DNA from: Actinomycetes bacterium
GTDB taxonomy: Bacteria; Actinomycetota; Acidimicrobiia; Acidimicrobiales; Microtrichaceae
NCBI GenBank assembly: GCA_029782335.1
Contig: JAKOVA010000259.1
Coordinates: forward strand, 1-64,000
Length of the DNA: 64,000 nucleotides
Direction: 5' to 3'
Made by a program: the position numbers and the translations under genes. The notes under the pieces are model-generated. The model searched no databases and had not been told where the DNA came from. It saw only the letters and a program-made list of their open reading frames with translations. Below, piece by piece: positions 18,142 to 26,701 of the stretch; the first letter of the stretch is position 1, and each line of letters opens with the position of its first letter.

Positions 18142-19542
18142 GTGAACCGCGACCGTCGCCTCGTCAGGGCGCTAGGCCGTCTCGCCGACCGTGTCGACAG
18201 CGCTCGTATCGCAAGCGGAAACGCCCACCGCCCGGGCGTCGTTGCACGCAGCTGGGCGAGCCTGAAGCTGGTGGTGTGTTCACTGCTCGCTCCCCCCGCG
18301 ATCGTCGTGGTCGCCTGGAGGGCGGCGGCGAACCACCTGCGAGCGAAGCGGGTGATGGAAGGCCTCGCCGAGTTCATCGGCCGCCTCGACGGAACGTCGG
18401 CGAGTTCGCGGCTCGGCCGGATCACCACCCTCGACGCGGCGACCCCGCTCGTGATCACGTCGGACCTGCACCGTTGCATCGCAGGTCGCCTCGACCTCGT
18501 CGGGGCACAGGACGACCGGGCGCTGTATGTCGCCATGCTCGACTGGTACGGGGCTCAGGGACTCACGCTGATCGAGAACGGCGACGTCGAGGACTTCTGG
18601 ATGGTCGGCGGTTCCACGTGGGGGGCGGTCTACGACATCCTTCGGCTGAGCGGCGCGGCCCTGGTCGGCCGGCTCGGCGACGAGCTCCGCCAGGCCACCT
18701 ACGCCGAGCACCTCGATCGCATCGTGTCGAACAACCGTGCCGTCTACCAACGGATCACCGAGCACTTCGGCAACCACGGTCGGTACTTCCGCACCATCGG
18801 GAACCACGACGACGTGTACGAGGACGGGCGCCTCGTGAACGCGTTGGCGCGGTACGTCGGCGGTCTCCGGATGAGCAGTTGGATCGTGCTGCGGAACGAC
18901 TCGCACGTCGAAGCGGTCATCACGCACGGCAACGTCGCCGACGGCTGGAACGCCCCGGGCCGGGCGACGTTGGGGAAGCTGTCGAGTTGGATCGCGGACA
19001 TGGTTCGCGACGCACCCATTCCCGTCACCCCCGACGACCTCGCACCACCGGCGCGAACCCGCGAACTGCTGGGAGGGAGACGACGCAACGGCCTGAAGCG
19101 AGTGAACCAGCGCTTCGGCGCAAGCTCCTCCTACGACAGCCTCGACGAGGAGTTGCTCTTCGACGCGCTCGGTGGTGCCGCAACGGTCGGCCCGTGGATT
19201 CTCATGGGTCACACCCATTTCCCGGTGCTCCAGCCAGCGTCGGACACCGGAGCGAGGTGGTGGCGCTACGCCAACTCCGGCCATGGCCTCGGGTCGGGAC
19301 TGATCACCGCCATCGAGTGGCCGGGCGACGAGCCCGCGCCGCGGGCACCCCGCCTGGTCGCATGGGTTTGGGGCGACCACCCCGAGTGGGCCGAGTTGGT
19401 GGCGGGATCGCCACCGACGACACATTCGGAGGGTCGCCCCGTCGCACGGGTCGAGCTGATGCCGACTCCTGGCGGGCGGCGCCTGGTGACCGCCCGACGG
19501 GGTTCAGGCCGCCGGATGGAGCATGCGGTGCAGGGTCAGTAG
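18142..19542 (+). CDS. Calcineurin-like metallophosphoesterase
   Basis: All metal-binding blocks of the metallophosphoesterase superfamily are visible in order: ITSDLH, ENGDVEDFW (GD), IGNHDD (GNHD), a VITHGN block and MGHTHFP (GHxH). A hydrophobic segment near residues 35-55 (KLVVCSLLAPPAIVVVAW) suggests membrane association. The substrate is unknown; the closest functional groups hydrolyse phosphodiesters such as UDP-diacylglucosamine or cyclic nucleotides. I chose GTG 18142, because the ORF-track TTG 18055 start adds an Arg-rich stretch. The 3' end overlaps the convergent gene by 39 nt, an unusually long tail-to-tail overlap. Confidence 0.82.
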   Translation: MNRDRRLVRALGRLADRVDSARIASGNAHRPGVVARSWASLKLVVCSLLAPPAIVVVAWRAAANHLRAKRVMEGLAEFIGRLDGTSASSRLGRITTLDAATPLVITSDLHRCIAGRLDLVGAQDDRALYVAMLDWYGAQGLTLIENGDVEDFWMVGGSTWGAVYDILRLSGAALVGRLGDELRQATYAEHLDRIVSNNRAVYQRITEHFGNHGRYFRTIGNHDDVYEDGRLVNALARYVGGLRMSSWIVLRNDSHVEAVITHGNVADGWNAPGRATLGKLSSWIADMVRDAPIPVTPDDLAPPARTRELLGGRRRNGLKRVNQRFGASSSYDSLDEELLFDALGGAATVGPWILMGHTHFPVLQPASDTGARWWRYANSGHGLGSGLITAIEWPGDEPAPRAPRLVAWVWGDHPEWAELVAGSPPTTHSEGRPVARVELMPTPGGRRLVTARRGSGRRMEHAVQGQ

Positions 19543-20166
19543 GTCAACGAACGCACCGGCCACGTCCGCATGTACGGCGTCCCAGGTGGCACGGGTTCCG
19601 GCCGGATCTGCGTTGAAGCTCTCCGGGGAGACCGATGCGATCTTCGCCGTTGCGTCCTGCAACCGGGCACCGGCCGAGGCGAGCAGCGCTTCTTCTTCGG
19701 TGGTGTCCGCCCCACCGTCGTGGGCTGCGGCGACCTGCGCCGAGAGGGAGTCGCTGAAGTTCCCGAGGGCATCCACCATCGCGCTGTAGCGAACCTGCGG
19801 CGCGTACACCGCGAAGATCCGGAGGTCGACGAAGATCGAACTGCACGCCTGGGCGAGCGCCGCACGCGTGGTGGCGGTGTTCACGGCGGGTCGGTACATG
19901 CCGTTGAGGACGGCGATGGTCTCGTTGATCCCGGCGATCATCGGGGCCTTCTGCGCTTCGCTGAGGCGGCGGGTGGCGCTGATGCGGGCTTCGAGATTCG
20001 CGAGCGTCGCAACCCGGTTATCGATCTTGCGGTTGCACTCGTGGCGCACCGCAGCCATGGTGCGTCGGGGGACACGGGTGACGCTCGCGCCGGCCGCACC
20101 GGCCGGAACGGCGAGCGCGACCGCAGCGGCAACCGCGGCGGTGGCGATTCGGATGGTTCGCTTCAT
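19504..20166 (-). CDS. Secreted helical protein of unknown function
   Basis: This 220-residue protein starts with a clear signal peptide (MKRTIRIATAAVAAAVALAVPAGAAGA). The mature part is almost all amphipathic helix, with two Cys (one in RHECNRK, one in AQACSSI) that could form a disulfide. I do not recognise the family; the pattern of four long helices resembles hypothetical secreted actinobacterial proteins. ATG 20166 is preceded by AGGAG 9 nt upstream, so the extra 14 residues of the ORF-track start are discarded. It is a single gene whose end overlaps the metallophosphoesterase gene. Confidence 0.72.
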   Translation of the reverse strand: MKRTIRIATAAVAAAVALAVPAGAAGASVTRVPRRTMAAVRHECNRKIDNRVATLANLEARISATRRLSEAQKAPMIAGINETIAVLNGMYRPAVNTATTRAALAQACSSIFVDLRIFAVYAPQVRYSAMVDALGNFSDSLSAQVAAAHDGGADTTEEEALLASAGARLQDATAKIASVSPESFNADPAGTRATWDAVHADVAGAFVDLLTLHRMLHPAA

Positions 20167-20262
20167 CTGAGGGGCTCCTGTCCTGCCGACGGCGTTTCCA
20201 TCGGTCACTGACGTTGTCGCCCCCAGATGTGATGAGTGTGTGAGGCGCCGGTGAGGCCCGTA

Positions 20263-20889
20263 TCAGGGCAGCGGCTCGAGATTCGCGAACGCACGGGCTC
20301 GGTCGATGCCCGCCTGGCGCTCGTCGGTCGTCGCTGCTCCGACGAGGCGGTAGTCCGCCGCGAACTCCGGGCGGACCTCCCCGTTGTCATCGACCAGCCA
20401 CACCATCGCGAGCCGCCGGGGGACCGACACGACCCCGGGTGCCTCGTAGGTGCCGAAGACGTGGTCCCACAGCGGGATGGTCACGCCGTGGTTCGAGAGG
20501 GGGTGGCCGAAGTGGTGGTGGAAGTGATGGATGCGAAGCCACCGCTCCCAACGGTTCCGCGGCGCTCGCAGGTGCGCCATCGCGTGGTGGTACTCGTAGA
20601 AGAAATAGCCGGCGATCCACCCGACGCCGAACCCGATTCCCGCCGCCGGTGACACGACCGCACCCGCCGCCCAACCCCACCCGACGCCGGTGAGGACCAC
20701 ACCCAACCAGGCCAACAGGATCATGGCGTCGAAGCGCCAGCCCGATGTCACATGGTGGTTGAGGTGCTCGCGCGAACCGATGCCCCAGCCGCGGAGCTCG
20801 TGGAATGCCCAACGGTGCAGCACGTACTCGAACAGGCACCACCAGAACGCCCCGGCCGCCCCCGCTGCAACGATGATCAACAGCGTCAT
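20263..20889 (-). CDS. Fatty acid hydroxylase/sterol desaturase superfamily membrane enzyme
   Basis: This 208-residue membrane protein carries the His clusters that bind a di-iron site in this superfamily: HRWAFH near residue 25, HLNHH near 42, a YHHAMAHL segment, and HHFHHHFGHP near 125. Three to four hydrophobic helices surround them. Members hydroxylate or desaturate lipid chains using O2; carotenoid hydroxylases share the layout. I used ATG 20889 (MTLLIIVAAG), since the long upstream extension is charged shadow sequence. No Shine-Dalgarno is evident. A near-palindrome lies 14 nt before the start and may control it together with the divergent TauE gene. Confidence 0.85.
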   Translation of the reverse strand: MTLLIIVAAGAAGAFWWCLFEYVLHRWAFHELRGWGIGSREHLNHHVTSGWRFDAMILLAWLGVVLTGVGWGWAAGAVVSPAAGIGFGVGWIAGYFFYEYHHAMAHLRAPRNRWERWLRIHHFHHHFGHPLSNHGVTIPLWDHVFGTYEAPGVVSVPRRLAMVWLVDDNGEVRPEFAADYRLVGAATTDERQAGIDRARAFANLEPLP

Positions 20890-20902
20890 AGAGGCATCGT
20901 AC

Positions 20903-20920
20903 GAAACGTGAACGTGTTTC
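20903..20920. promoter_or_regulatory. Near-palindromic operator candidate
   Basis: GAAACGTGAACGTGTTTC forms an 18-bp dyad (outer 5 bp perfect, then two G-T positions and one G-C pair) 14 nt upstream of the hydroxylase start. Two further elements, TAGGAAATAG (20925-20934) and CTATTCCTA (20979-20987), are near inverted copies of each other across the divergent promoter region. A repressor site is plausible; no regulator gene is adjacent. Confidence 0.35.
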
Positions 20921-20947
20921 ACAATAGGAAATAGGCCGAATTGCACG

Positions 20948-20977
20948 TTGACACGAGGGCCCCGCGCGTCGTACACC
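20948..20977 (+). promoter_or_regulatory. Sigma-A type promoter candidate for the TauE gene
   Basis: A perfect -35 TTGACA (20948-20953) is followed after 18 nt by TACACC, a weak -10. The CTATTCCTA half-element overlaps just downstream of the -10. The TauE start at 21034 follows with GGAGG four bases upstream. Confidence 0.4.
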
Positions 20978-21033
20978 ACTATTCCTACTGATTTGGTGGA
21001 GTATGACGGCGGGCGCCGTACTCCGGAGGTGTC

Positions 21034-21828
21034 GTGTCCTTCGATCCTGGACTCATTGTCGGCGGCTTGCTCGGCGGCTTTCTCATCGGCCTGACCGGCA
21101 TGGGCGGCGGGGCGTTGCTCACGCCGATGCTCATGTTCGTCTTCCACGTCAACCCCGTGACCGCTGTGGGCAGCGACCTCGTGGCGTCGCTGGTGATGAA
21201 GCCGGTCGGCGGAGCGGTCCACTGGCGAACTCGAACGGTCCGCACCGACATCGTCCGCTGGTTGTGTCTCGGGTCGGTTCCCGGGGCATTCCTCGGCGTC
21301 GGCATGTTGCGGGTCCTGTCCTCGGAGACCGCAGATCACGCCGTCAAGGTCCTCCTCGGCGCAGCGCTGGTCGCGACCGCGATCGTCATGCTGATCCGCG
21401 ACCGGCTCAACCGTCGCCGGGCGGCAGTTGTCGGCGCTGAGGTGGCAACGTCTTCACCAGCGAAGGACCTCCGACCGGCGGCAACCTTCGCGCTGGGCCT
21501 GATCGGCGGCATCGTCGTGGGCTTCACGTCGGTCGGCTCCGGGTCGCTCATGATCGTGGTGCTGTCCCTGCTCTACCCGCGCCTCTCCCGTGCGGAGCTC
21601 GTCGGAACCGACCTGGTCCAGGCCGTCCCGCTCGTCGCGGCGGCGGCGATCGGTCACCTCCTGTTGGGTGAGGTGGCGTTCGGGCTCACCGCCGCGCTGC
21701 TCGTCGGCGGCCTGCCCGGCGTCTTCCTCGGAGCCCGGCTCTCCTCGACCAGCGCGACGGCAATGGTCCGCCTTGCGATGCCCGCGGTGCTGGTGGTCAG
21801 CGGGCTGAAGATGCTCAACGTCTTCTGA
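21034..21828 (+). CDS. TauE/SafE family sulfite/anion exporter
   Basis: This 264-residue protein has about eight hydrophobic helices and the two-fold internal repeat of TauE/SafE: each half carries a Gly-rich helix start (GLTGMGGGALLTPML in the first, GFTSVGSGSLMIVVL in the second) followed by GSDLV / GTDLV. These proteins export sulfite, sulfoacetate or related organic anions. GTG 21034 has GGAGG at short spacing (4 nt) and there is no better in-frame start upstream. The gene is transcribed away from the hydroxylase gene and converges on ung. Confidence 0.9.
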   Translation: MSFDPGLIVGGLLGGFLIGLTGMGGGALLTPMLMFVFHVNPVTAVGSDLVASLVMKPVGGAVHWRTRTVRTDIVRWLCLGSVPGAFLGVGMLRVLSSETADHAVKVLLGAALVATAIVMLIRDRLNRRRAAVVGAEVATSSPAKDLRPAATFALGLIGGIVVGFTSVGSGSLMIVVLSLLYPRLSRAELVGTDLVQAVPLVAAAAIGHLLLGEVAFGLTAALLVGGLPGVFLGARLSSTSATAMVRLAMPAVLVVSGLKMLNVF

Positions 21829-21855
21829 GTGCCTCGCCGGCGTCGTCTGCGGCGT

Positions 21856-22515
21856 TTACAGCCGCCAGTCGACCGGCTCCCGTCCGTGCGCCTCGAGCGC
21901 CCGGTTCGCCTGGGAGAAGGGGCGGGAACCGAAGAACCCGTTGTGGGCGGAGAGCGGCGAGGGGTGGGCGGACTCGATCACGGTGTGGCGCTCCGCGTCG
22001 ATCAGTGCCCGCTTCCGTCGCGCAAAGGCCCCCCACAGGATGAACACGACGTGGTCGGGTTTGTCGCTGACCGCCCGAATCACGGCGTCGGTGAAACGCT
22101 CCCAACCCTTGCCCTGGTGAGAGGCCGCCTGGCGGGCGCGCACGGTCAGGGTTGCGTTCAACAGCAGCACTCCCTGCCGGGCCCACGGCTCGAGACAGCC
22201 CGTCGCCGGCACGTCGATGCCGAGATCGGTGTGCAGTTCCTTGAAGATGTTCACCAACGACGGCGGCGGCGAAACCCCGTCACGGACCGAGAAGCACAGG
22301 CCGTGTGCCTGGCCGGCGCCGTGGTAGGGGTCCTGGCCCAAGATGACCACCTTGACCGACGCGTACGGCGTCAGGTGGAGTGCCGCGAACTCCTCGTGTG
22401 GCTCGGGGTAGACGGTGTGGTGTGAGCGTTCTGCTCTGACGAAGCTCCGGAGCTCTGCGAAGTACGGCTGGTCGAGTTCCGCGCGTAGGACCGGGTTCCA
22501 GTCGGTGACACCCAC
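21856..22515 (-). CDS. ung: Uracil-DNA glycosylase (family 1)
   Basis: This 219-residue protein has the family-1 active-site block GQDPYHGAGQAHGLCFSV with the catalytic Asp, and the second block HPSPLSAHNGFFGSRPFS with the catalytic His and minor-groove loop. It removes uracil from DNA to begin base-excision repair. I chose GTG 22515 because AGGA lies 7 nt upstream and the length then matches the ~220-residue family; the ORF-track start runs far into the korB gene. It follows korB by 34 nt on the same strand and may be read through from it. Confidence 0.95.
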   Translation of the reverse strand: MGVTDWNPVLRAELDQPYFAELRSFVRAERSHHTVYPEPHEEFAALHLTPYASVKVVILGQDPYHGAGQAHGLCFSVRDGVSPPPSLVNIFKELHTDLGIDVPATGCLEPWARQGVLLLNATLTVRARQAASHQGKGWERFTDAVIRAVSDKPDHVVFILWGAFARRKRALIDAERHTVIESAHPSPLSAHNGFFGSRPFSQANRALEAHGREPVDWRL

Positions 22516-22549
22516 GAGTGGATCCTGCCACTCCGATGCTCGCCTCAGC

Positions 22550-23572
22550 TCACGGGACCGTCCAGGTCGGGCCGGACGCGAGCACCGCAGCCAGGTCGCC
22601 CGGCCCCTGGCGTTCGACCGCGGCGTCGACCTGCGCCGCGACCTCCACCTCATAGACCGGTCGATCGACGTCGCGGAACACGCCGATGGGCGTCGGCATG
22701 TGAGGACCGGTCGACAGCCGCGACAGCGAGAAGGCAAGCGTCGGATCCGGACGGTGCTCGTCGTGGATCAACAGGCCGTCCTCGCCGACATCAGCCACCT
22801 CACACACATACGGCTCCCCGAATCGGTTCACCGCCACGCCGTGAGCACCATCCGCGCCGAAACGGATCGGTTCGCCGTGCCGAAGCGGGATGAGCATGTC
22901 GGGGCGGGCGTCCTTCTTGAGGATCGCGTCGAACGCGCCGTCGTTGAAGACGTTGCAGTTCTGGTACACCTCGACGAACGCTGCGCCGCGATGCTCGTGC
23001 GCCCGGCGGAACGTCTCCATCATGTGCTTGCGGTCCATGTCATGGGTACGTGCGACGAAGCTCGCCTCGGAGCCGATCGCCACCGAGATGGGGTTGAAGG
23101 GGTGATCGATCGAGCCGAACGGCGTCGACTTGGTCACCTTCCCCTGCTCCGAGGTCGGTGAGTACTGGCCCTTGGTCAACCCGTAGATCTGGTTGTTGAA
23201 CATCAGGATCTTGATGTTCACATTCCGGCGCAGCGCGTGGATCAGGTGGTTCCCGCCGATGGACAGCATGTCGCCGTCACCGCCGATCACCCACACGTGC
23301 AGATCGGGCTGCGTCATCGCGACGCCGGTCGCCAGCGCGGGGGCCCGGCCGTGGATCGAGTGCACCCCGTAGGTGTTCATGTAGTACGGCAATCGAGCCG
23401 CGCAGCCGATGCCCGAGACGAACACGGTGTCGTGCGGCTGCATGCCGATCTCGGGAAACACGCTCTGCAGCGCCGCGAGGATGCTGTAGTCACCGCAGCC
23501 CGGACACCACCGGACCTCTTGATCGGACTCGAAGTCCTTTCGCGTGAGCGTCACGCCGGCCGTCTCGTTCAT
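22550..23572 (-). CDS. korB: 2-oxoacid:ferredoxin oxidoreductase, beta subunit (KorB)
   Basis: This 340-residue thiamine-diphosphate subunit has WCPGCGDYSIL near the N-terminus, SGIGCAARLPYY, HGRAPALATG, and the TPP motif GGDGDMLSIGGNHLIHALRRN ending in NNQIYGLTKGQ. It oxidatively decarboxylates 2-oxoglutarate (or a similar 2-oxoacid) to an acyl-CoA and passes electrons to ferredoxin. The Cys residues of the CPGC..C pattern bind the Fe-S cluster found in beta subunits. The start overlaps the korA stop as ATGA. In mycobacteria KorAB serves the TCA cycle under aerobic and CO2-rich conditions. Confidence 0.94.
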   Translation of the reverse strand: MNETAGVTLTRKDFESDQEVRWCPGCGDYSILAALQSVFPEIGMQPHDTVFVSGIGCAARLPYYMNTYGVHSIHGRAPALATGVAMTQPDLHVWVIGGDGDMLSIGGNHLIHALRRNVNIKILMFNNQIYGLTKGQYSPTSEQGKVTKSTPFGSIDHPFNPISVAIGSEASFVARTHDMDRKHMMETFRRAHEHRGAAFVEVYQNCNVFNDGAFDAILKKDARPDMLIPLRHGEPIRFGADGAHGVAVNRFGEPYVCEVADVGEDGLLIHDEHRPDPTLAFSLSRLSTGPHMPTPIGVFRDVDRPVYEVEVAAQVDAAVERQGPGDLAAVLASGPTWTVP

Positions 23573-25437
23573 CGCCGAATCTCCTCGAGCATCCGGGCCT
23601 CCATCTCCGCAGCACGGAACGGGACGCCTCGAACCTTCGTGTAACTGCGAACGTCGACGAGGTACCGGCCTCGCAACAACATCGCCAACTGACCCAGGTT
23701 CATCTCCGGGCACAGCACCTTGGGGTAGCGAGCGAGCACGTCGCCAAGATCCGCGGGGAACGGGTTGAGGTGGCGGAGGTGTGCGTGAGCGACCGCCTCG
23801 CCGCCTGCCCGGACGCGTCGGACGCCCGCTTTGATCGCCCCCCAGGTCGACCCCCAACCGATCACCAGCAGTTCCGCGCCGTCCTGGTGGTCCAACTCGA
23901 CGCCGGGGATGTCGGCGGCGATGCCGTCGACCTTCGCCTGACGGAGATGGACCATTCGCTCGTGATTCTCCGGCTGGTAGCTGATGTTGCCGGATCCGTC
24001 TTCCTTCTCGATGCCGCCGATCCGGTGCATGAGCCCCGGCGTCCCCGGGATCGCCCAGGGTCGTGCCAGGGTGGTGGGGTCTCGCAGGTAGGGCCAGAAC
24101 CCGTTGTCGTGGTTCGCCTCGGTCGCGAACGGCACCGAGATGTCGGGGAGCGCACTGAGGTCGGGGAGCCGCCACGGCTCGGCGCCGTTCGCGAGGTATC
24201 CGTCGGTCAGCAGGATGACCGGTGTGCGGTATTTCACCGCGAGACGAACTGCCTCGAAGGCCGCTGCGAAACAGTCCGACGACGAGGTGGCGGCAACCAC
24301 CGGCACCGGTGACTCACCGTGGCGGCCGTAGAGCGCCAGCAGCAGGTCGGTCTGCTCGGTCTTGGTCGGCATCCCCGTCGAGGGCCCCGCCCGCTGCACG
24401 TCCACGATCACCATCGGCAACTCGAGGCTGACCGCCAAGCCGATCGCCTCCGCCTTGAGATCGAGCCCCGGCCCCGACGTGCCGGTGACCGCGAGGGCCC
24501 CGGAGAACGCTGCACCCACCGCAATCGCCGCTGCCGCGATCTCGTCCTCCGCCTGCATCGTGCGCACCCCGAAGTTCTTGTGCTTCGAGAGTTCGTGGAG
24601 GATGTCGGAGGCAGGAGTGATCGGGTAGCTGGCGTAGACCATCTGCAACTTCGCCTGCTGCGCGCCGGCGATCAACCCGTAGGCCACCGCGGCGTTGCCG
24701 ACGATGTTCGTGTAGGTGCCGGGCGGGAGTGATGCGGGTTCGACCTCATAGGGATGATCGAACAGCTCCGCCGTCTCGCCGAAGTTCCGCCCCGCCCGGA
24801 ACGCCGCGAGGTTCGCCTCTCGAACCTGCTCCTTCTTCGCATACTTGGCTTCGATCCACTCCACGATCGGCTTCACCGGCCGCGTGTACATCCAGCAGAT
24901 CAGCCCGAGCGCGAAGAAGTTCTTCGAACGTTCGGCGACGCGGGGTTTCACCTGCAGGTCGCGGGTCGCCTCGATCGTGATCGAGGTCATCGGCACCTCG
25001 TAGACCGTGAAGGCGGCGAGGGATCCGTCGTGGAGGGGGTTGTCGAGGTAGCCGGCCTTGTCGAGATCACGCTCCCCGAAGCCGTCCACGTTGACGATGA
25101 CCGTGCTCCCCGGCGAGAGATCGGACAGGTTGGCCTTCAACGCGGCGGGGTTCATCGCGACCAGCACGTTGGGCCCGTCGCCCGGCGTGACGATGTCGTG
25201 ATCGGAGATGTGCACCTGGAACGACGACACGCCGGCCACGGTTCCTGCCGGCGCCCGGATCTCGGCCGGATAGTTCGGCAGCGTCGCCAGGTCGTTGCCG
25301 AACGCTGCAGACAACTCGGTGAACCGGTCCCCCACGAGTTGCATGCCGTCGCCCGAATCGCCCGCGAAGCGGATCACCACCCGATCGAGCTTCGCGGCGT
25401 CCCCCTTCGTCGCGACAGCAGGTGTCTCGATGGACAT
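23569..25437 (-). CDS. korA: 2-oxoacid:ferredoxin oxidoreductase, fused gamma-alpha subunit (KorA)
   Basis: This 622-residue protein has an N-terminal gamma domain (~1-190; RFAGDSGDGMQLVGDRF, then PAEIRAPAGTVAGVSSFQV) fused to an alpha domain (~215-600; YASYPITPASDILHEL and MQAEDEIAAAAIAVGAAFSG). This is the arrangement of actinobacterial KorA. With KorB it forms a CoA-dependent 2-oxoacid oxidoreductase, probably for 2-oxoglutarate. ATG 25437 is preceded by a GGGGG tract at a good distance. Its neighbours ung and dut are both uracil-in-DNA avoidance genes, an unrelated function. Confidence 0.94.
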   Translation of the reverse strand: MSIETPAVATKGDAAKLDRVVIRFAGDSGDGMQLVGDRFTELSAAFGNDLATLPNYPAEIRAPAGTVAGVSSFQVHISDHDIVTPGDGPNVLVAMNPAALKANLSDLSPGSTVIVNVDGFGERDLDKAGYLDNPLHDGSLAAFTVYEVPMTSITIEATRDLQVKPRVAERSKNFFALGLICWMYTRPVKPIVEWIEAKYAKKEQVREANLAAFRAGRNFGETAELFDHPYEVEPASLPPGTYTNIVGNAAVAYGLIAGAQQAKLQMVYASYPITPASDILHELSKHKNFGVRTMQAEDEIAAAAIAVGAAFSGALAVTGTSGPGLDLKAEAIGLAVSLELPMVIVDVQRAGPSTGMPTKTEQTDLLLALYGRHGESPVPVVAATSSSDCFAAAFEAVRLAVKYRTPVILLTDGYLANGAEPWRLPDLSALPDISVPFATEANHDNGFWPYLRDPTTLARPWAIPGTPGLMHRIGGIEKEDGSGNISYQPENHERMVHLRQAKVDGIAADIPGVELDHQDGAELLVIGWGSTWGAIKAGVRRVRAGGEAVAHAHLRHLNPFPADLGDVLARYPKVLCPEMNLGQLAMLLRGRYLVDVRSYTKVRGVPFRAAEMEARMLEEIRR

Positions 25438-25519
25438 GTCCGACCCCCTTGTCGGTCGCCCTATTCAGGATCTGCAGCTCACGCTATCGCCGCGAATCGC
25501 GGAAATCGGCGAGGAGGCG

Positions 25520-25957
25520 CTATTCGCGGCCGGTGTGACCGAAGCCACCGTGGCCACGGTCGGAGTCGCCGAGGTCGTCGACCTCGATGAGTCGAACGTG
25601 TTCCACCGCCTGGACCACCAGTTGCGCGATGCGTTCGCCACGGGTGATCTCGAAGGGTTCGGCGCGGTCGGTGTTGATGAGCAGCACCTTCAGCTCGCCG
25701 CGGTAGCCCGAATCGATGAGCCCGGGCGTGTTCAGGCAGGTGATGCCGTGCTGCAACGCCAGGCCACTTCGCGGCTGCACGAACCCTGCGTACCCCTCGG
25801 GGATCGCGACGGCAACGCCCGTCGGCACCAACGCTCGCTCACCGGGGCCGAGCACCACGTCGGTGGCGGCCCGGAGATCGAGACCGGCGTCACCCGGCTT
25901 CGCGTAGCTCGGGAGCTCTACATCGGGGTCGAGGCGGCGGACCGGCACGTCGAGCAT
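25520..25957 (-). CDS. dut: dUTP diphosphatase
   Basis: This 145-residue protein carries all five trimeric dUTPase motifs: [35 protein letters not shown], and the C-terminal P-loop-like [10 protein letters not shown]. It hydrolyses dUTP to dUMP and PPi, keeping uracil out of DNA and supplying thymidylate synthesis. ATG 25957 lies 6 nt after a TATCAT -10-like box on the minus strand, so the mRNA is probably leaderless. It is divergent from orn. Confidence 0.97.
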   Translation of the reverse strand: MLDVPVRRLDPDVELPSYAKPGDAGLDLRAATDVVLGPGERALVPTGVAVAIPEGYAGFVQPRSGLALQHGITCLNTPGLIDSGYRGELKVLLINTDRAEPFEITRGERIAQLVVQAVEHVRLIEVDDLGDSDRGHGGFGHTGRE

Positions 25958-25963
25958 CCGGCG

Positions 25964-25969
25964 ATGATA
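25964..25969 (-). promoter_or_regulatory. -10 element for leaderless dut mRNA
   Basis: On the minus strand TATCAT (TAnnnT type) is followed by 6 nt and then the dut ATG. This spacing would put transcription initiation at or next to the start codon, a common arrangement in actinobacteria. No -35 is evident. Confidence 0.4.
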
Positions 25970-26030
25970 CGGGCGTTCAGGTCCGATCCCGGCCTCTCGT
26001 CCGGCGGGTGGGCCGCTGGTTGCCCACCGA

Positions 26031-26036
26031 TAGGCT
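26031..26036 (+). promoter_or_regulatory. -10 element for leaderless orn mRNA
   Basis: TAGGCT (TAnnnT) ends 6 nt before the orn GTG, and there is no Shine-Dalgarno between them. This suggests a leaderless transcript, divergent from the similar dut promoter about 60 bp away. Confidence 0.35.
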
Positions 26037-26042
26037 CCGGCG

Positions 26043-26588
26043 GTGCTCGTCTGGATGGACCTCGAAATGACCGGCCTCGATCACACCACCGACGTGATCG
26101 TTGAGATCGCGACGCTGGTGACCGACGACGAGTTGCAGATCATCGCGGAGGGCCCAGATCTCGTCATCGCCCAGCCGGAAGCGGCGTTGGCGACGATGGA
26201 CGACGTCGTCGTCGCCATGCACACGGCGTCGGGACTCCTCGACGCGATCCGCGCGTCGACGGTCACCCTCGAGGAGGCGGGCGCAGCAACGCTCGAGTTC
26301 ATCAAGCAGCACGCGCCATCACCGCGGACGGTCCCGCTGTGCGGGAACTCGATCGGAATGGACCGGCGGTTCCTCGCCGCGTACCTCCCCGAGATCGAGA
26401 ACTGGCTCCACTACCGCTCGATCGATGTATCGACCATCAAGGAGCTCGCACGCCGCTGGTACCCCGGCGCCTTCGGCGGAGCACCTCGAAAGGCGACCGC
26501 GCATCGCGCGATGGATGACATCCGCGAGAGCGTCTCGGAGCTTGCCTACTGGCGCGCAGCGATTTTCGCTCCGTCGACAACCGCCTGA
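26043..26588 (+). CDS. orn: Oligoribonuclease (DEDDh exonuclease)
   Basis: This 181-residue protein has the Exo I block [11 protein letters not shown], Exo II in [10 protein letters not shown], and Exo III with the catalytic [10 protein letters not shown] (His five residues before Asp), defining DEDDh oligoribonuclease. Orn degrades di- to pentaribonucleotides, including pGpG from c-di-GMP turnover, to mononucleotides. The start is GTG 26043 just after a TAGGCT box. The length agrees with the usual ~180 residues. Confidence 0.97.
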   Translation: MLVWMDLEMTGLDHTTDVIVEIATLVTDDELQIIAEGPDLVIAQPEAALATMDDVVVAMHTASGLLDAIRASTVTLEEAGAATLEFIKQHAPSPRTVPLCGNSIGMDRRFLAAYLPEIENWLHYRSIDVSTIKELARRWYPGAFGGAPRKATAHRAMDDIRESVSELAYWRAAIFAPSTTA

Positions 26589-26701
26589 AGCAACCGAGCC
26601 GCCCGTCGCGGTCCACCGGCCATCGCAGCGGTAGCGGATGGCCCCACCTAGGGTCACCGGTGCCGGGGGTTGGCCCGGCCCCAACACACGGAGGTGGTGT
26701 C

